This document shows positions 59,846 to 64,000 of a DNA stretch of 64,000 nucleotides, one piece after another. A program made the translations under genes and the position numbers. The notes under the pieces are model-generated. The model was not told the origin of the DNA. It saw nothing but the letters and a program-made list of their open reading frames with translations, and ran no database searches. Within the stretch, counting starts at the first letter, position 1; every line of letters starts with the position of its first letter. The stretch comes from Vallitalea okinawensis (GTDB lineage Bacteria > Bacillota > Clostridia > Lachnospirales > PQDH01): positions 372,001-436,000 of the forward strand of contig NZ_PQDH01000002.1 in the NCBI RefSeq assembly GCF_002964605.1, given 5' to 3'.

Positions 59846-60673
59846 TTATCTTAATATATCATAAAGCTTTCTATATTCAGTGGGACTCATTCCTTCATGT
59901 TTCTTAAAAATCATGCAAAAATAACTAAAGTTATCATAGCCTACTTGTAAGGCAATATCTTTTATAGTCATTTTAGGATTATTCACAAGTAATTCTTTAC
60001 TTTTAGCTATTCGATATTCAGCTACAACAACCATCGGTCGTTTATTATAATGCTTTTTAAAGATTTTGCAAATATATTCTGGAGATACACCAAGCTGATC
60101 TGCTAAATTCTGTAGAGTAATGATGTTGGAGTAATTACGTTTAATATAAGTCATAACAGGTTTTAACCTCCTCCTATCAGCATCGGATTTTTCCCATGGT
60201 ATAATATTTTTGCATAATGTTAACAACAATTGATATACCAAAAGTGAACATTCTAAATAACCTTGTTGTTTCTCTTTCTGTGTCACAGCTAGCATCTTTC
60301 TCATAATTTTTTGTAGCAACTCAGGTTCCTTTACAGTATATACACCACAGTCATAGATACCCCAATTATTCAATAGAACCTTTACCTCTCTCCCTTGAAA
60401 GCATGCCCAATCTACTAACCAAGAATCTGTTATAGGATAGTACTTAACAGGTCTTTCAGGAAAAACGAAGATCCCTTGTCCTTCTTTAATAAAATACTGT
60501 TCTTCACCAATTTCTAAAATTCCGTTACCTTGTTCACATTGTATCCAATTAAAATAAGGAATACCTGTTACGCGATTTTTTAAAGGTTGTTCATAATGAC
60601 ATCCCACCCCTACAAGATAATAAGGTAACTTCAATTGCAAGTCGTCAACAATTAGGAATTTCTGATTACTCAT
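59846..60673 (-). CDS. AraC family regulator (sugar-type, cupin N-terminus)
   Basis: 275 residues. The N-terminal cupin domain (NWIQCEQGNGILEIGEEQY, then EGQGIFVFPERPVKYYP) is of the AraC ligand-binding type; the C-terminal 100 residues hold two HTH motifs (LADQLGVSPEYICKIFKKH and IKDIALQVGYDNFSYFCMIFK). ATG 60673 follows ATAGGTGAT. It is divergent from a GH2 glycosidase gene across 138 bp, so it probably activates that gene in response to a sugar. Confidence 0.88.
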   Translation of the reverse strand: MSNQKFLIVDDLQLKLPYYLVGVGCHYEQPLKNRVTGIPYFNWIQCEQGNGILEIGEEQYFIKEGQGIFVFPERPVKYYPITDSWLVDWACFQGREVKVLLNNWGIYDCGVYTVKEPELLQKIMRKMLAVTQKEKQQGYLECSLLVYQLLLTLCKNIIPWEKSDADRRRLKPVMTYIKRNYSNIITLQNLADQLGVSPEYICKIFKKHYNKRPMVVVAEYRIAKSKELLVNNPKMTIKDIALQVGYDNFSYFCMIFKKHEGMSPTEYRKLYDILR

Positions 60674-60811
60674 TTTATCACCTATGTTCAATATTTTAAT
60701 AATCACTTCAATATCTTTTGATTGAAATGCTATTTGTTTATCCTATAGAATATCAATATATTAATATTATCATATTTTATTCTGTTCCTCAATTATGAAA
60801 GGAGAACTGTC

Positions 60812-63730
60812 ATGAGTAATCACCAATATCAGATTAACCTCAACGGCTTATGGGAGGTAGGTAATCTTCGTCAATATAATAAAACAGCAATGGTGCCTGG
60901 GTTAATTAGTGATCCTAAAATAACTAATAAAGAACCTCTTTGGTTCAGAAAAAAAGTAACACTGCCAGCTCATCTCTGGTCCCACTCCAATTTACATCTT
61001 AAAGGAGCACGCTTTTGTCCATCAGTTTATATTAACGGGGACCTTGTGGCTACATCAGAAGGCGGAATGGCACCCATCAACCTTTCTCTAAAACATCCCT
61101 CCCTTGTTCCAGGCAATACTATTGAACTAGAAATTGAATTAAAAGGTCTTGATGAAGTTCCCCTTGATGATGCTTCACGTATACCTGATGCAGACTTATG
61201 GCGAAGTAATGTATCCTCTCTTTTATGGGATGATATTGAGCTCATTTTTTACAACCATATACATATCAAACGCATGATTCCTCACTATACATTATCCAAT
61301 GATAGCTTAAATCTTCAATGGGAGCTTGTCGACATTTCAAATTACCTGAGTAGAGAAAACATCTATATTAAGCTTCAACTATTCGATGACAATGGTGAGT
61401 TAATTATCGAAGAATTAAAGCCATGTAGAAATACTCAAGATGCACTTTCAATACAGCTAAAAGGTCAATGTAAACAATGGAGTCCTGAATCTCCAATATG
61501 TTATCAACTACAATCAACCATCCTATTAGACGATCTTATTCTTGATTACAATCCTATGACCATCGGACTAAAGGAATTTGTAACTGATGGTATTGGTTTT
61601 CTACTAAATAATAAGCCTATCACATTACGAGCAGGTACTGTTGTTTGGCATCGATGGCTTCGTGATCCAGAAGCTTCAGAATTAGCCTTTAATGAAATTT
61701 GGTTTCGCGAAAACATTGTTAAGAGATTAAAAAACTTAGGTGCCAATACCCTTCGTTTTCATTTAGGTATGCCACCTGAAAAGTTTCTGGATTTATGCGA
61801 TAAATATGGCTTACTGATTCAGGCCGAATGGAGTTTTTTCCATGGTATGAAGGGTTCCAAAAAGAGCTTAGTTGAACAATGGGGGCACTGGCTAGATTTA
61901 TGTATGAAGCACCCTTGTATCGCTATTATACATCCCTGGAATGAGACCAACGATATGGAACTAAAAGTAGCCTATGATGCTTTAAAAGAGTTAGAACAAA
62001 ATTACCCTCCCCTTGTTATTGGCCATCGAGACGTTATTCATATCCATAAATATTGGTGGAGTTTATTTGAGAATATTGGATTATACTATGATTCAGCAGA
62101 AGAATTTACTCACCCTATTATGGTTGATGAGTTTGGGGGTAACTACTTAGATGGCAATGGTAATCCTGGATTATACCCGACAGTAAAAGGAAGTCTCTTA
62201 CGTTTCCTAGGTCCCAATCATACAAAGGAGAAAAGATTGGCCATCAATCGAGATGCTAATGTGAAAATAGCTGAGTATTGGAGAAGAATTGGTGCAGCAG
62301 GTTTCTCACCCTTTTGCATGCTTGGTAGTCCAGAAGATGGTAATCATCATTTCATGGGTCCTTTACAAAAGGGTAAAACAAAACCTGTCATGGATGCTTT
62401 AGCAGTGGTTTACTCTCCACTAAGTTGCAGTTTAAACCTATGGGATAGAAATTTCTACCCCAATCAGAGTCTTGAAATACCAGTACATTTATTTAACGAT
62501 ACAGATCAAGAAGAATTATTACATGTTCAAGTTAGTATTTGTGATAATGGTAAGATGGAAGAGATTATAAACACTATTGAATTTTCTTCTTCTACTCAAC
62601 CTCATAGTCGTAGCATTAAGTATGTTACCATAACTTTACCTAAAGAGAATGGTCTTTGGACCATAAAGAGTACTCTACTTAATCCACCAAAAAAAGTAGA
62701 TAAACCTGTCGTATCCCAATGGACTATAAGAACTTTAACACCAGCTCCGGATTCTTACTTAGAAGATAGCATAATTGGTGTCTATGATTCAGAGCAGGAA
62801 CTAAAATTATTCTTAGAAGATCATGGTTTTGATGTCCGGGATATGACTGATAAGAATTGTGATCTCATCATGACTTCCTCAAGAACATGGAATCTATTAA
62901 ATAAAGATCAATCTTTAAAAGATTTTCTCCAATTAAGATTAAATCAAGGCTGTAGTATAATCATGTTTAGCATTGGACCTAGACAACTGTATCTTCCAGG
63001 ACATACAAGTGCACTAGATGGTATATATACACCAAAGGCTTATGAAATTGAGAACATTAATCTTTTTCATGATATTCAAATAAAGTTTCAGCAAGTGCCA
63101 GAACCTGAAAGCTGTATTCACTCTGCAAACTTAAATTATTTATGGGATTATCTTGATTCTGAGGCAACCCAGATATGGAACGGATTACGAGGTGGACTTA
63201 TTGTTCCAACATGGGATATGGAAGTTAATAGCCCTAATGGTGACGCTTTTTTAGAAAAATGGAGTAATCGTGGTGCAGATGTCCCCCTTTTAAAAAGAGG
63301 CGATTACTATGCCTACGAACTAGCAGGTCACTATCATTTTTCCATTGGAAAAAGTAAAATTGCTGATGAAGAATTAAGAAAAAAGGTCCATTTTTTAGTA
63401 GAAGATGCCCCTGCTCTTAAAATATCTATTAATCCTAAAGCTCCAATTAACAGAATTAATCTTTCTGAAGAATGGCGAACATATCAAAATACTACAGTTG
63501 ACATGCAAATTAAGCCACTTGCTATATGTGGTAAAAACCTAACCCGAACACCAGTTATACAAGTAGATTTAGTAGAAAACAGTGGTCGATTAATACTTTC
63601 GCAGTTGCTTACTGAAGGAAGACTACATACTAATTATAGTGAAGAAGGTTTTTATGGCATTCGTGAAGATGCAGCCACCCAACAATTTGTATTCAATATG
63701 ATGAAACAAGCACTTTCCCAACAAGAGTGA
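60812..63730 (+). CDS. Glycoside hydrolase family 2-like enzyme
   Basis: 972 residues without signal peptide, so cytoplasmic. Layout: jelly-roll sugar-binding domain (about 1-145), Ig-like domain (about 155-250), TIM barrel (about 255-530) with the acid/base glutamate in HPWNETND (about 384) and the nucleophile glutamate in MVDEFGGNYLDG (about 445), and a long C-terminal part of unknown folds. GH2 includes beta-galactosidase, glucuronidase and mannosidase; activity cannot be chosen. ATG follows GAAAGGAG. The divergent AraC gene is its likely regulator; a terminator closes it as a single-gene unit. Confidence 0.85.
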   Translation: MSNHQYQINLNGLWEVGNLRQYNKTAMVPGLISDPKITNKEPLWFRKKVTLPAHLWSHSNLHLKGARFCPSVYINGDLVATSEGGMAPINLSLKHPSLVPGNTIELEIELKGLDEVPLDDASRIPDADLWRSNVSSLLWDDIELIFYNHIHIKRMIPHYTLSNDSLNLQWELVDISNYLSRENIYIKLQLFDDNGELIIEELKPCRNTQDALSIQLKGQCKQWSPESPICYQLQSTILLDDLILDYNPMTIGLKEFVTDGIGFLLNNKPITLRAGTVVWHRWLRDPEASELAFNEIWFRENIVKRLKNLGANTLRFHLGMPPEKFLDLCDKYGLLIQAEWSFFHGMKGSKKSLVEQWGHWLDLCMKHPCIAIIHPWNETNDMELKVAYDALKELEQNYPPLVIGHRDVIHIHKYWWSLFENIGLYYDSAEEFTHPIMVDEFGGNYLDGNGNPGLYPTVKGSLLRFLGPNHTKEKRLAINRDANVKIAEYWRRIGAAGFSPFCMLGSPEDGNHHFMGPLQKGKTKPVMDALAVVYSPLSCSLNLWDRNFYPNQSLEIPVHLFNDTDQEELLHVQVSICDNGKMEEIINTIEFSSSTQPHSRSIKYVTITLPKENGLWTIKSTLLNPPKKVDKPVVSQWTIRTLTPAPDSYLEDSIIGVYDSEQELKLFLEDHGFDVRDMTDKNCDLIMTSSRTWNLLNKDQSLKDFLQLRLNQGCSIIMFSIGPRQLYLPGHTSALDGIYTPKAYEIENINLFHDIQIKFQQVPEPESCIHSANLNYLWDYLDSEATQIWNGLRGGLIVPTWDMEVNSPNGDAFLEKWSNRGADVPLLKRGDYYAYELAGHYHFSIGKSKIADEELRKKVHFLVEDAPALKISINPKAPINRINLSEEWRTYQNTTVDMQIKPLAICGKNLTRTPVIQVDLVENSGRLILSQLLTEGRLHTNYSEEGFYGIREDAATQQFVFNMMKQALSQQE

Positions 63731-63763
63731 CTCCATCACGTTTGCACAGAGTAGCTAACTATT

Positions 63764-63795
63764 AAACCATGTTGTATTTATATACAGCATGGTTT
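63764..63795 (+). terminator. Terminator of the GH2 gene
   Basis: AAACCATG/CATGGTTT outer stem with GTAT/ATAC inside, followed by ACTTCTCTT. Confidence 0.6.
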
Positions 63796-63802
63796 ACTTC
63801 TC

Positions 63803-63831
63803 TTACTTAAAGGTGATAGATATGGTATACT
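63803..63831 (+). promoter_or_regulatory. Promoter of the last (partial) gene
   Basis: TTACTT (63803-63808) and TATACT (63826-63831) are spaced 17 bp. The -35 is weak, as in activator-dependent promoters. Confidence 0.45.
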
Positions 63832-63868
63832 TATGAAAATACATATTCAAGGATTGAAGGGTGATTTT

Positions 63869-64000
63869 GTGAACGAAAAACTACTTTCTACTACCAATGT
63901 GAATATAAGAGTAATGGCATACACAAAAGTTAAAATAACCTGGAAAGAAGAGAATATCCAACCTGAATTTAATCGACTTTACTTTATATGTGATGGTGAA
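63869..64000 (+). CDS. Start of an AraC-type regulator (partial)
   Basis: GTG at 63869 follows AAGGGTGATTTT and the frame stays open to the window end (44 codons). The visible part (VNIRVMAYTKVKITW, then FNRLYFICDGE) resembles the cupin N-terminus of AraC regulators, where RLYYIxxGE is common. The remaining domains lie outside, so the call is tentative. Confidence 0.5.
   Translation, partial: MNEKLLSTTNVNIRVMAYTKVKITWKEENIQPEFNRLYFICDGE

Noticed and set aside
1-64000. CRISPR arrays, tRNA/rRNA genes, prophage, complete insertion sequences, replication origin
   Set aside because: None was found by reading both strands; no regularly spaced repeats, no transposase or integrase genes, no tRNA-like CCA-ended folds were noticed, though short tRNAs could be missed without a search tool.

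Overview
The window is AT-rich, low-GC DNA (roughly one third G+C by eye) with strong AGGAGG-type ribosome binding sites, many TTG/GTG starts, consensus TTGACA-N17-TATAAT promoters and hairpin/T-tract terminators. Together with subtilisin-like germination-type proteases and clostridial families (DUF4914, CD3324, DUF3795, DUF2812), this points to a spore-forming anaerobe of the class Clostridia, perhaps a Lachnospirales/Vallitalea-like lineage; the genus is a guess. No rRNA, tRNA, CRISPR array, prophage or complete insertion sequence was seen. Most genes lie on the minus strand in short operons.

Layout. 1-10.3 kb: a partial secreted protein, a TPR membrane protein, a MATE exporter with an EEP phosphatase/nuclease, an operon of two tandem Csp-like S8 proteases plus a GH26 glycosidase, and a SEC-C protein. 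10.4-13.8 kb: a TetR-controlled operon of three flavodoxin-like proteins, and an Fpg/Nei DNA glycosylase. 14.1-18 kb: a metallopeptidase-like DUF4932 protein, then a queuosine salvage locus (radical SAM QueL-like, YhhQ transporter, QueK-like nucleosidase) with a preQ1-I riboswitch. 18-22.8 kb: small enzymes, a PadR/DUF2812 pair, an AraC regulator and a fatty acid desaturase. 22.9-27.6 kb: DUF4914 with a long structured leader, a 1.1 kb stretch without a large gene but with tiny ORFs, and a histidyl-tRNA synthetase preceded by what reads as a complete histidine leader-peptide attenuator. 27.6-39.4 kb: a diguanylate cyclase, a two-component system, a HAD phosphatase, a purine salvage locus (PNP, decayed deaminase, divergent Crp/Fnr regulator), and a second two-component system with a serine hydrolase. 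39.6-47.8 kb: ABC-F ATPase, CD3324 protein with an odd leader, a c-di-AMP riboswitch in front of an SPFH/flotillin-like protein, and a rifampicin-phosphotransferase-like enzyme with its TetR regulator. 48-54.3 kb: a third two-component system with a duplicated-domain lipoprotein, DUF3795, PNPOx-like, two VOC proteins and an alpha/alpha-toroid protein. 54.5-64 kb: amidase, alpha/beta hydrolase with an excisionase-type HTH protein, SPOR lipoprotein, AraC regulators, YjbQ, and a GH2 glycosidase divergent from an AraC regulator.

Regulation is the richest part of the window. RNA control: preQ1-I riboswitch, c-di-AMP riboswitch with terminator, a His attenuator (promoter, 19-codon leader with four-residue cluster HHRH, alternative hairpins, terminator), and two unexplained leaders (DUF4914, CD3324). 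DNA control: palindromic operators next to TetR, PadR, Crp/Fnr and HTH genes, and 11-bp-phased direct repeats next to the two-component systems. A dispersed intergenic repeat occurs three times. The histidine attenuator in front of hisS is the finding I rate highest.
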